A DNA stretch of 6,195 nucleotides from CAYQTE01 sp964420285 (GCA_964420285.1 CAYQTE010000137.1:1-6195); one strand, 5' to 3'; shown: positions 1 to 5,037, numbered from the stretch's first letter. Notes: a model not told the origin generated them from the sequence alone. Made by a program: numbers and translations.

Positions 1-16
1 AAGGCCGAGCGATGGC

Positions 17-532
17 ATGCGTTTCCCGCGTCCTACATTGGACGGCTTGCCGTTGCCAAGGCGGAACCGCGTTCCCAAGCGTAAATTACGGCCTGGCGTT
101 GACCAGTATGGGCGAACGCCACTTTGGAACGCGGTTGCGCGTGGTGAGCTCGAAAAGGTGAGAGAGCTGCTTAAGTGCTATGCGGACCCAAATGTTGGGG
201 ATGATGATGGATGCACACCGCTGCACCTAACCGCTGTAGGCGGCCGTGTGGAGGCTGCGGAATTGCTTATTCGCTGCGGCGCTAATCCGAATCAAATCGA
301 TCATCACGGCAATGGTCCCTTGTGGTATGCAGCCCATTACGACAGCCTGCGCGGCCCAAAGAGTTCTAGGCGTCATGCTGTGCTAGAGATTCTCATCAAA
401 GCGGGAGCAGACCCGGACTTCAAGAACCGCTACGGCAGGTGTCCTCGCGACATTTTGATTCGCAAACGGCTAGAACATCTGGTGGTTGCGAGTCAGAAGT
501 CGCCCCAGGACACCCAACGAACGCCGATGTAG
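17..532 (+). CDS. Ankyrin-repeat protein (possibly 5'-truncated by window edge)
   Basis: Ankyrin repeats are protein-binding scaffolds; the partner here is unknown. Three recognisable repeats occupy about residues 29-62 (YGRTPLWNAVARGELEKVRE, then LL and a DPN turn), 63-95 (GCTPLHLTAVGGRVEAAELL, ending GANPN) and 96-137 (GNGPLWYAA, ending GADPDF). A degenerate capping repeat (YGRCPRDIL) follows. Repeat 3 carries an insertion of about nine residues (SLRGPKSSR) between its helices. The N-terminus is basic (residues 15-25, many Arg/Lys) with no signal peptide or membrane segment, so the visible part looks cytoplasmic. The frame stays open upstream to the window edge and the ATG at 17 has no good Shine-Dalgarno, so the true start may lie outside. 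The TAG stop abuts the nnrD relic, in the same frame. It appears less GC-biased than nnrD and pyrE. The repeat family is secure; the function is not. Confidence 0.85.
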   Translation: MRFPRPTLDGLPLPRRNRVPKRKLRPGVDQYGRTPLWNAVARGELEKVRELLKCYADPNVGDDDGCTPLHLTAVGGRVEAAELLIRCGANPNQIDHHGNGPLWYAAHYDSLRGPKSSRRHAVLEILIKAGADPDFKNRYGRCPRDILIRKRLEHLVVASQKSPQDTQRTPM

Positions 533-550
533 CCGACCGAAGGCACGGCC

Positions 551-649
551 CTGCCGCAACTCGCCCCACATTCACTGGACGGCCAGGAAGGGATGTTCGG
601 CCGGCTACTGGTTGTCGGGGGGAATCCCGTCATGCTCGACGCGCCACCG
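551..649 (+). pseudogene. Decayed 5' fragment of a second nnrD copy
   Basis: This stretch aligns without gaps to the 5' part of the intact nnrD at 1741-1839, with 76 of 95 bases identical by hand count over 551-645. The translated pieces share LPQL, LDGQ, FGR, VVGGNPVML and AP, with about 25 of 32 residues identical. The match ends abruptly near 645 and the rest of nnrD is missing. The fragment lies in the same frame as the ankyrin gene just after its TAG, and stays open to a TGA at 710-712. It has no plausible start of its own, except that the ATG at 527-529 inside the ankyrin 3' end is roughly where nnrD's ATG would sit after a 6-nt deletion. It lacks almost all of the enzyme, including the GSGD catalytic motif, so it cannot be functional as an enzyme. 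Confidence 0.8.
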
Positions 650-757
650 TGGCAGACTCATAGATCGTGCGGGCGCTCTTGCCGGAGGCAATCTCGTTCC
701 GCAAGCCCCTGACGTATACTCCGGTGCCCGAGTATCTTGAAGCATACAGGAAACGTC

Positions 758-874
758 ATGGGCTGTCTTAAATCCATCCTGCTTTTCCCGCTGGGAATTC
801 CGCTCGGATTAATGCTCGGTCCGCTTGGGATCGCAATCGCGATTTTGATTTTCATTCTTACGGCCGCCCGTTAA
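758..874 (+). CDS. Small hydrophobic (membrane) protein, 38 aa
   Basis: A 38-codon reading frame starts at ATG 758 behind a good ribosome-binding site (AGGA, about 748-751, within CAGGAAA). It encodes MGCLKS followed by an almost uninterrupted hydrophobic run with a Pro/Gly pattern (FPLGIPLGLMLGPLGIA) and an Ile-rich end (IAIAILIFIL) before TAAR. This predicts one long or two short hairpin-like membrane helices. The single Lys near the N-terminus and Arg at the C-terminus are the only charges. I do not recognise the family; the size resembles single-helix stress or toxin-like peptides, but nothing identifies it as one. It lies between the nnrD relic and the DUF4160 cassette, in the putatively inserted segment. 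A TATACT -10-like box is at 715-720, with no convincing -35. Confidence 0.6.
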   Translation: MGCLKSILLFPLGIPLGLMLGPLGIAIAILIFILTAAR

Positions 875-907
875 CAGCGGATTGCATGTCGCCAGCCGCC
901 GGCAATG

Positions 908-1144
908 TCATGCGGCTTCGACGGCCGTGTAGACTTTCCCATGTTGTCTGAGCCAGGCCACGTCGCCGCTCTTGGCGTGCCTTTCGACCTGGCGCAGCAA
1001 TTCCACAACCTCAGGCTCGAAGCACGGCTCGCTTGGGTCGGCGTCGGGAATCACGGCATCAACCTCGACGGCTACGACGAATCGATCGGTTCGGACCAGC
1101 CGGGTTCGTTTGACTCGCTTGCCTTGAACTTGGATGCGGCTCAT
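908..1144 (-). CDS. Conserved small hypothetical protein, 78 aa
   Basis: The protein has a basic N-terminus (MSRIQVQGKRVKRTRLVRT), a hydrophobic beta-like segment RFVVAVEVDAVIP (residues 21-33) and an acidic region DADPSEPCFEPEVVELL (34-50). It ends in a helix and WLRQHGKVY (64-72). The style resembles short uncharacterised proteins found in planctomycetes, recognised from memory and not from a database hit. The start is ATG at 1144, 29 nt after the DUF2442 stop in the same direction, so it is probably the third gene of that operon. No clear Shine-Dalgarno precedes it, which suits translational coupling or a non-SD start. No catalytic motif is visible. It could be a further component of the putative toxin-antitoxin module, by position only. 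Confidence 0.6.
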   Translation of the reverse strand: MSRIQVQGKRVKRTRLVRTDRFVVAVEVDAVIPDADPSEPCFEPEVVELLRQVERHAKSGDVAWLRQHGKVYTAVEAA

Positions 1145-1173
1145 TCGTCAAAGAAGTGTACCGCGACCAGCCG

Positions 1174-1416
1174 TTATTCCGCTGAGAGCATGGACGCCAC
1201 TGAAACATCTTCATCGATCAACGGCCAATGGATGCCGATCCCGTTGCCGATCAATCTCCAATTGCCGCGCTGCTCCGGCGTCGCTCGCAAGAGTCTCGGG
1301 AACCATGCCAACGGCACACTGACTTGCCGGCCGTCGGCGAGCCTCGCGACAAGATCATCGGCGGTGAAGCAGACATCAACCGCGAACGGTTCAACCTTGA
1401 TCTCTGAGATGCTCAT
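1174..1416 (-). CDS. DUF2442 family protein
   Basis: This 80-residue protein matches DUF2442. It has an N-terminal strand segment (residues 1-25), the hallmark LADGRQVSVPLAWFPRL (26-42), then RATPEQRGNWRLIG (44-57) and IHWPLIDEDVSV (62-73). I start it at ATG 1416 because family homology begins at MSISEIKVEP and a GGAG ribosome-binding site lies 7 nt upstream (1424-1427). An in-frame ATG at 1455 would add 13 unrelated residues. The first 26 nt overlap the end of the DUF4160 gene, so the two are translationally linked. DUF2442 is found next to DUF4160 in many bacteria, and the pair has been proposed from genome context as a toxin-antitoxin system, with DUF2442 a candidate antitoxin. Biochemical proof is not something I can cite. 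Confidence 0.88.
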   Translation of the reverse strand: MSISEIKVEPFAVDVCFTADDLVARLADGRQVSVPLAWFPRLLRATPEQRGNWRLIGNGIGIHWPLIDEDVSVASMLSAE

Positions 1417-1633
1417 GCCATTTCTCCTCGAACAGTCCGGCGTTCTCCTGGACAATAGTACGCAGTTCGGTTAACTCGTGCGACCTAAAACCACGGTTGC
1501 GAGCCAGAGATACCGGATTAAACCAGAATTTTGCGTAGGAGTCATCGCGCTCCACGTGGATGTGCGGCGGCTCATTAGGTTCCCGGCTGAAAAAGAAGAA
1601 TCGGTATGGGCCTTGTCGCAACACCGTCGGCAT
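1391..1633 (-). CDS. DUF4160 family protein
   Basis: This 80-residue protein closely fits DUF4160. It opens with MPTVLRQGPYRFFFFSREPN (1-20), then EPPHIHVERD with its characteristic HxH (24-26), AKFWFNPVSLARNRGF (34-49), and an ELTEL-to-EEKWHEHL helical end (53-76). Length is typical of the family. It is the first gene of a minus-strand operon and overlaps the DUF2442 start by 26 nt, the usual order of the pair. In toxin-antitoxin proposals DUF4160 is the toxin-like member; no nuclease or other activity can be read from the sequence. The ATG at 1633 lacks a Shine-Dalgarno and may be leaderless (see the promoter entry). The gene is divergent from nnrD, with 77 nt between the start codons. Confidence 0.88.
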   Translation of the reverse strand: MPTVLRQGPYRFFFFSREPNEPPHIHVERDDSYAKFWFNPVSLARNRGFRSHELTELRTIVQENAGLFEEKWHEHLRDQG

Positions 1634-1639
1634 GGCCGC

Positions 1640-1667
1640 AATCTAGCCTACAATTTACCAAGTGCAA
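1640..1667 (-). promoter_or_regulatory. Candidate promoter for the DUF4160/DUF2442 cassette
   Basis: On the minus strand, TTGCAC (1662-1667) and TAGATT (1640-1645) are separated by 16 nt. The -10 box ends 6 nt before the DUF4160 ATG, so transcription would start about at the start codon, matching the absence of a Shine-Dalgarno. The boxes match consensus only moderately (3 of 6 and 4 of 6). Confidence 0.25.
1649..1654 (+). promoter_or_regulatory. Candidate -10 box of nnrD
   Basis: TACAAT matches the -10 consensus at 5 of 6 positions and would give a leader of about 50 nt ahead of nnrD. No good -35 lies 16-18 nt upstream. It overlaps the candidate divergent promoter of the DUF4160 cassette, so the two promoters could interfere. 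Confidence 0.25.
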
Positions 1668-1710
1668 CCGCATCTGACGTGGGAACGCCGTAGAAGAGGA
1701 CGAATAACGA

Positions 1711-2586
1711 ATGCCAACCCCACCCGCTAAAATCACCACTCTCCCGCAACTCCCCCCTCGCCCGCTCGACGGCCAGAAGGGCTTGTTCGGCCGGGTGCTG
1801 GTTGTCGGCGGCAATCCCGTGATGCTCGGGGCGCCGGTCTTGGCGGGGACGGCGGCGCTGCGGATGGGGGCGGGGCTGGTGCAGATCGCCATGCCGGGGG
1901 CGGTTCTGCCGGCGGCGCTGTCGGTCACGCCGGAGTTGATCGGGATTTCCACGACCGGGGCGAAGGCGGAGGCCGAACTGGACAAGGCGGCCGAGAGGGC
2001 GGATGCGCTGGTGATCGGGCCGGGGTTGTCTACTTCACCGGCGGCGCGGCGGCTGGTGCTTCGGCTCATCCAGCTTGCCAAGCCGGTGGTTATTGATGCC
2101 GATGCGCTGAACATTCTGTCGGCCCAGAAATCGTGGCCGAAGAATTTCCGGGGCTTGGCCGTGCTGACGCCCCATCCGGGGGAAATGGCTCGATTGAACA
2201 AATTGCTGGGCCGCGAAGTTGTCCCCAGTGACGAACCCGGCCGGATCGAGTTGGCACATTACGCGGCCGTCGAATTCGGGCAAGTGGTGCTTCTCAAGGG
2301 ACATCGCACGATCATCGCGGATGCCGATCGTTACCGCATCAATACGACAGGCAACAGCGCACTCTCCAAGGCCGGTTCTGGCGATGTTCTGTCGGGAATC
2401 ATCGGCACGCTGCTGGCGCAGAAGATGCCGCCGTTCGATGCTGCCGCCCTGGGCGCCCACATCCACGGCCGGGCCGGCGAACTGGCCAGCCAGATTTTCG
2501 GCCTTCGCTCACCGATCGCTCGCGATGTGATCGACAAAATCCACGCCGCCATCGCGGAGCTGGAAGCGAGTGATCCCGGGGCGTGA
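1711..2586 (+). CDS. nnrD: ADP-dependent (S)-NAD(P)H-hydrate dehydratase
   Basis: NnrD repairs damaged nicotinamide cofactors by dehydrating the S form of NAD(P)H hydrate at the expense of ADP, in the cytoplasm. The 291-residue protein is a stand-alone YjeF C-terminal (ribokinase-like) domain. Motifs seen are GRVLVVGGNPVMLGAP (27-42), ALRMGAGLVQIAMP (49-62), DALVIGPGLS (98-107), VIDADALNIL (127-136), LTPHPGEMARL (152-162), VLLKGHRT (193-200) and NTTGNSALSKAGSGDVLSG (211-229), the last holding the nucleotide/catalytic GSGD. Length matches single-domain members such as Bacillus YxkO. The NnrE epimerase domain that is often fused is absent here and must be encoded elsewhere, if present. The start at ATG 1711 has AGAGGA (1695-1700), a somewhat long 10 nt upstream. 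The 5' end is duplicated as a relic at 551-649. The gene converges on the next minus-strand gene with a 22-nt gap. Confidence 0.95.
   Translation: MPTPPAKITTLPQLPPRPLDGQKGLFGRVLVVGGNPVMLGAPVLAGTAALRMGAGLVQIAMPGAVLPAALSVTPELIGISTTGAKAEAELDKAAERADALVIGPGLSTSPAARRLVLRLIQLAKPVVIDADALNILSAQKSWPKNFRGLAVLTPHPGEMARLNKLLGREVVPSDEPGRIELAHYAAVEFGQVVLLKGHRTIIADADRYRINTTGNSALSKAGSGDVLSGIIGTLLAQKMPPFDAAALGAHIHGRAGELASQIFGLRSPIARDVIDKIHAAIAELEASDPGA
1741..1835 (+). repeat. Direct repeat partner of the nnrD relic
   Basis: This part of intact nnrD is the gap-free counterpart of 551-645, in direct orientation at an offset of 1190 nt and about 80% identical. The two copies bracket the small hydrophobic gene and the DUF4160/DUF2442 cassette. 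Confidence 0.8.
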
Positions 2587-2608
2587 AGCAGCCAGCTTAT
2601 GGCATCCC

Positions 2609-3181
2609 TCACGCCACGTCCCGCCGCGCCTGCTCGAGGTGCTTTTCGATAATCCGCATCGCCCATTCCAGTTCGGATTTGTCCAGGCGCTGGAACACCA
2701 GGACATCCCACCATCGACCGCGGATATAGAGATTGCCGACCTGTTGCAGATTCAGCGTGTAGTCTCCGGTTCGGCCGATCACGCCGCGAACCGATGTGAT
2801 CGGCCAGTCGATGCGCGATCGGCCGATGGCGGCGGGAGGCTCGATCCGCACCCGCCCGGCGGCGATGTGCAGTTTCGTCGTCGTCTGGGCGCTGCGCCGG
2901 GCGTAAACGAGCATCGGCCAGCCGAATCCCAGCCAGGCAAGGGCGTTGATCAATTCCGCCCGCTCCAGCGGCGTTCCGCGGGCCAGCGACCGGCAGGCCA
3001 GCATCATCGCCGCCAGGAACATCGCTCCGCCCAGGACCAGCCATGTCAATCGCCGCGAGATCGGAAACGGCGCATCGCTCAGCGTCAGGCCGGTCCCGTC
3101 GGCGACAATCTGCAAACGCCCGGCCGGTTGCTGAAAACCGTATCGGCCGTGGTAATCCAGAATGTTGTTTGACTGCTCCAT
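2609..3181 (-). CDS. Two-helix membrane protein of unknown function
   Basis: The 190-residue protein (from ATG 3181) has an N-terminal polar, strand-like part (residues 1-43), two membrane helices (about 45-63, LTWLVLGGAMFLAAMMLAC; and 78-94, INALAWLGFGWPMLVYA) and a cytoplasmic-type C-terminal domain. That domain reads as beta strands (KLHIAAGRVRIEP, SRIDWPITSVRGVIG, YTLNLQQVGNLYIRG, DVLVFQRL) capped by an amphipathic helix (168-187). Strands ending in a helix behind a helical hairpin recall bacterial PH-like membrane proteins, but this is a shape argument, not a family match. A GTG at 3217 is an alternative start adding 12 residues; ATG 3181 has a GGGA/GGAT purine-rich stretch just upstream and is preferred. 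It follows the CsrA-deaminase gene by 37 nt (1 nt with the GTG start), so they are probably co-transcribed. Confidence 0.75.
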   Translation of the reverse strand: MEQSNNILDYHGRYGFQQPAGRLQIVADGTGLTLSDAPFPISRRLTWLVLGGAMFLAAMMLACRSLARGTPLERAELINALAWLGFGWPMLVYARRSAQTTTKLHIAAGRVRIEPPAAIGRSRIDWPITSVRGVIGRTGDYTLNLQQVGNLYIRGRWWDVLVFQRLDKSELEWAMRIIEKHLEQARRDVA

Positions 3182-3218
3182 GCCATCCGTTCCCAGCCGC
3201 GCGGGCGTCACGTTCACT

Positions 3219-3929
3219 CTATTTGCCGATGTCCTCGTGCCACAACTGCGGATGCTCGCGGATGAACCGGCCCATCATCTCGATGCATTCGGGATGGTTC
3301 AGGTCGATGACTTCAACCCCGTGCGACCGCATGAACTCCGGCGCCCCCGGGAAATTCAGGCTCTCGCCCACCACCACCTTGCGAATGCCGAATTGCACCA
3401 CCGCGCCGCTGCACAAGTAGCACGGCATCAGCGTCGAATACAGCACCGTGTCGCCGTAGGTCTTCTGCCGCCCGGCCACCGCCAGGCAGTCGATCTCCGC
3501 GTGTGCCATCGGATCGCCGCGCTGCACGCGGCGGTTGTGGCCGCGGGCGATCACCTGCCCGCCGCGAACCAGCACCGACCCAATCGGCAAACCTCCCTCG
3601 GCCAGCCCCATCCGCGCCTCGGCGATGGCTTGTTCCATGAACGCCATGTGTTCCCCTTGAACCTCGGCCGATTCCACGAGAGTCACCGCCGGACCGGGCG
3701 TCAAACGGAGCGGCTGTGGCGGCAAACCGGTGATGTCCGCCGGCATCAGCTTCGACGCGGCGTCGTTTTCCTTGCGAATGGCTTCCCAGACCTCCTTGCG
3801 ATGCACGCTGACGGAGCGCGGCGCGTCGATCCCCAGGCGCACCTTTTCCCCGCGGATGTCCACGACGGTGACCACGATATCGTTACCGATGACAATCGAC
3901 TCGTCTCTTTGACGAGCAAGCACTAGCAT
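3219..3929 (-). CDS. CsrA - yeast-type cytosine deaminase fusion protein
   Basis: One 236-residue frame encodes two complete proteins. Residues 1-55 are CsrA, the dimeric RNA-binding regulator of translation: MLVLARQRDESIVIGNDIVV at the start, RGEKVRLGIDAP (26-37) and SVHRKEVWEAI (41-51), with the RNA-contacting Arg44 and Arg6 retained. Residues 56-94 are a Pro-rich linker. Residues 95-236 resemble fungal cytosine deaminase (cytosine to uracil plus ammonia): GHNRRVQ (130-136, Asn132), zinc and proton-shuttle HAE (143-145), PCYLC (169-173), VVGESLNF (186-193) and the C-terminal HPQLWHEDIGK with Trp230 and Asp233. The first ATG (3929) is chosen over one at 3950 because CsrA always begins MLxL and AAAAGGAG (3936-3943) lies 6 nt upstream. 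Met95 has its own ribosome-binding site, so free deaminase may also be made. Both domains look intact. Substrate could also be another small base. A sequencing error hiding a stop codon is the main alternative. Confidence 0.9.
   Translation of the reverse strand: MLVLARQRDESIVIGNDIVVTVVDIRGEKVRLGIDAPRSVSVHRKEVWEAIRKENDAASKLMPADITGLPPQPLRLTPGPAVTLVESAEVQGEHMAFMEQAIAEARMGLAEGGLPIGSVLVRGGQVIARGHNRRVQRGDPMAHAEIDCLAVAGRQKTYGDTVLYSTLMPCYLCSGAVVQFGIRKVVVGESLNFPGAPEFMRSHGVEVIDLNHPECIEMMGRFIREHPQLWHEDIGK
3648..3658 (-). promoter_or_regulatory. Internal ribosome-binding site before the deaminase domain
   Basis: On the minus strand AAGGGG (3653-3658) lies 5 nt ahead of ATG 3645-3647, which is codon 95 of the fusion and the natural start of the deaminase (MAFMEQAIAEAR). 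This is what a formerly separate deaminase gene would have carried, and it may still allow independent translation of the deaminase. Confidence 0.5.
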
Positions 3930-4054
3930 GTGCGGCTCCTTTTCCGGCAAACAGGTGCATCCATACGATCCCTGTCCTAAACGAACCTCCGGGCAGCCGC
4001 CCCTTCCGTCAGCCGCGCCCGTCGAACCGTTTCGGTTCCGAGTTCCGCAACTTC

Positions 4055-4084
4055 ATTATACACGGGCCATGGCCCCGCCGTCTC
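4055..4084 (-). promoter_or_regulatory. Candidate promoter of the CsrA-deaminase operon
   Basis: The minus strand has a perfect TATAAT (4055-4060) with a poor -35 (GAGACG, 4079-4084, 18-nt spacing). Transcription would start near 4048, leaving a leader of about 120 nt before the start at 3929. The spacer holds a 12-nt palindrome, so the promoter may depend on or be blocked by a bound protein. Confidence 0.45.
4064..4075. repeat. 12-nt perfect palindrome, candidate operator
   Basis: GGGCCATGGCCC reads the same on both strands. It sits between the -10 and -35 positions of the csrA-side promoter and upstream of pyrE, where a dimeric repressor or activator could affect one or both directions. 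In high-GC DNA a 12-nt palindrome can arise by chance. Confidence 0.3.
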
Positions 4085-4111
4085 GCCAGCGGCCTTTCTC
4101 GCCATTTCTCC

Positions 4112-4140
4112 TTGTTTGTCCCCGTTAAATCGCGTATCGT
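4112..4140 (+). promoter_or_regulatory. Candidate pyrE promoter
   Basis: TTGTTT (4112-4117) and TATCGT (4135-4140) are separated by 17 nt. The boxes match consensus at 3 of 6 and 4 of 6 positions. Transcription would begin around 4147, only about 3 nt before the pyrE ATG, consistent with the pyrimidine-only stretch and no Shine-Dalgarno there. Confidence 0.3.
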
Positions 4141-4149
4141 CCCACCCCC

Positions 4150-4713
4150 ATGGCGGCCCGGCACCCCCAACTTCTTGAGATTCTCCGCGACCGTTCGCTT
4201 CGCCACGGCCGATTCGTCCTGGCCAGCGGCAAGATCTCCGACTATTACATCGACGGCAAGATGACCAGCTTCGACCCGGCCGGTTCCGCCGCCATCGTCG
4301 ATGCCATCTTCGCCGAACTGGCCCATATTCCCTTCGACGCCATCGGCGGCATGGACATGGGCGGCACGCCGATCGTGGGCGCTGTCGCCAACCGCTCGTT
4401 CCACATCGGCAAATCTGTCCCCACGTTTGTGGTTCGCAAGGATGTCAAATCCCACGGCACCATGAAGCGCATCGAAGGCCCGATCCCGCCGCCGCCGTGT
4501 AATGTCGTCATCGTTGAGGATGTCGTCACCACCGGCGATTCGATGTTCAAGGCCATCGACGCCGTCACCGAATATGGAGCCAAGGTCGTCCTGGCCATCA
4601 CCGTCCTAGACCGCGCCGCCGGCGCCGCCGAGGCCATGGCCGCCCGATCCATCCCCTACCGGCCGCTCTGCACACTGGCGGAACTGGGACTGGCACCGAT
4701 GGCCGGCTCGTAA
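4150..4713 (+). CDS. pyrE: Orotate phosphoribosyltransferase
   Basis: PyrE joins orotate to PRPP to give OMP and pyrophosphate, the fifth step of de novo UMP synthesis, as a cytoplasmic dimer. The 187-residue protein shows the family's N-terminal signature FVLASGKISDYYIDGKM (22-38), GGMDMGGTPIVGAVA (66-80), the flexible-loop region RKDVKSHGTMKRIEG (96-110) with Lys97 and Lys100, and the PRPP-binding motif VVIVEDVVTTGDS (119-131). Length is at the short end of the usual range, but nothing is missing. The ATG at 4150 follows a C-rich stretch without a Shine-Dalgarno, so translation is probably leaderless or SD-independent. Its divergent neighbour encodes a cytosine deaminase domain, another route towards UMP. 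The next gene starts 4 nt after its stop. Confidence 0.95.
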   Translation: MAARHPQLLEILRDRSLRHGRFVLASGKISDYYIDGKMTSFDPAGSAAIVDAIFAELAHIPFDAIGGMDMGGTPIVGAVANRSFHIGKSVPTFVVRKDVKSHGTMKRIEGPIPPPPCNVVIVEDVVTTGDSMFKAIDAVTEYGAKVVLAITVLDRAAGAAEAMAARSIPYRPLCTLAELGLAPMAGS

Positions 4714-4717
4714 GACC

Positions 4718-5011
4718 ATGCGACCAAAACGTCCCAACTTCGCCCGATTGCACGGCCAAGACGAACAATCCATTATCGACCGGGAATCCACAAATGGGCG
4801 GTCGGAGGGACTCAGTCGTGAGCGCATCCATGAATTGGAACGTCTCACCGAAGCCCTGCGCGGCTTGTTTGACACACGGGAACTGGGAAAATGGTTCGAC
4901 ACGCCCAATCCCGCGTTCGGCGGACTCAAGCCCATCGAGGTGATCGAGCGCGGCGAGACCGACCGGCTTTGGCAAATGGTCTTCGAGCTAAGGGCCGGAA
5001 CGCATGTGTGA
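4718..5011 (+). CDS. MbcA/ParS/Xre-type (DUF2384-like) antitoxin-domain protein
   Basis: The C-terminal half of this 97-residue protein matches the toxin-binding domain of Xre/MbcA/ParS antitoxins: a helix ELERLTEALRGLFDTREL (39-56), WFDTPNPAFGGLKPIEVI (59-76), then GETDRLWQMVFELRAG (79-94). The N-terminal 30 residues are polar and lack an evident helix-turn-helix. These antitoxins normally pair with a RES-domain (NAD-degrading) toxin encoded immediately downstream. Here the next gene is rsmG on the other strand, so there is no toxin partner beside it. It starts 4 nt after the pyrE stop without a clear Shine-Dalgarno, so it is probably translationally coupled to pyrE. It may be an orphan antitoxin, or a domain reused for another role. 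The family call is good; an antitoxin function is not shown. Confidence 0.75.
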   Translation: MRPKRPNFARLHGQDEQSIIDRESTNGRSEGLSRERIHELERLTEALRGLFDTRELGKWFDTPNPAFGGLKPIEVIERGETDRLWQMVFELRAGTHV

Positions 5012-5037
5012 TGGCCAGTCGTGCTCCCCTTTCCCAA

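Noticed and set aside
905..1474. A 189-codon plus-strand frame across the DUF4160/DUF2442 cassette
   Set aside because: It is antisense to two recognised families and the small hypothetical gene, and its translation shows no family pattern.
484..1510. Short match GGTTGCGAG-CAGA at 484-497 and 1495-1508
   Set aside because: It is 14 nt with one mismatch, does not extend, and lies at a different offset (1011) from the nnrD repeat; chance is sufficient.
3162..3926. A 254-codon plus-strand frame opposite the CsrA-deaminase gene
   Set aside because: His/Arg/Pro-rich composition and complete overlap with well-recognised minus-strand domains mark it as a shadow.
4069..4128. A 19-codon frame upstream of pyrE as a possible attenuator leader peptide
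   Set aside because: It has no ribosome-binding site, no terminator hairpin with a T-run follows before pyrE, and its ATG is part of the palindrome.
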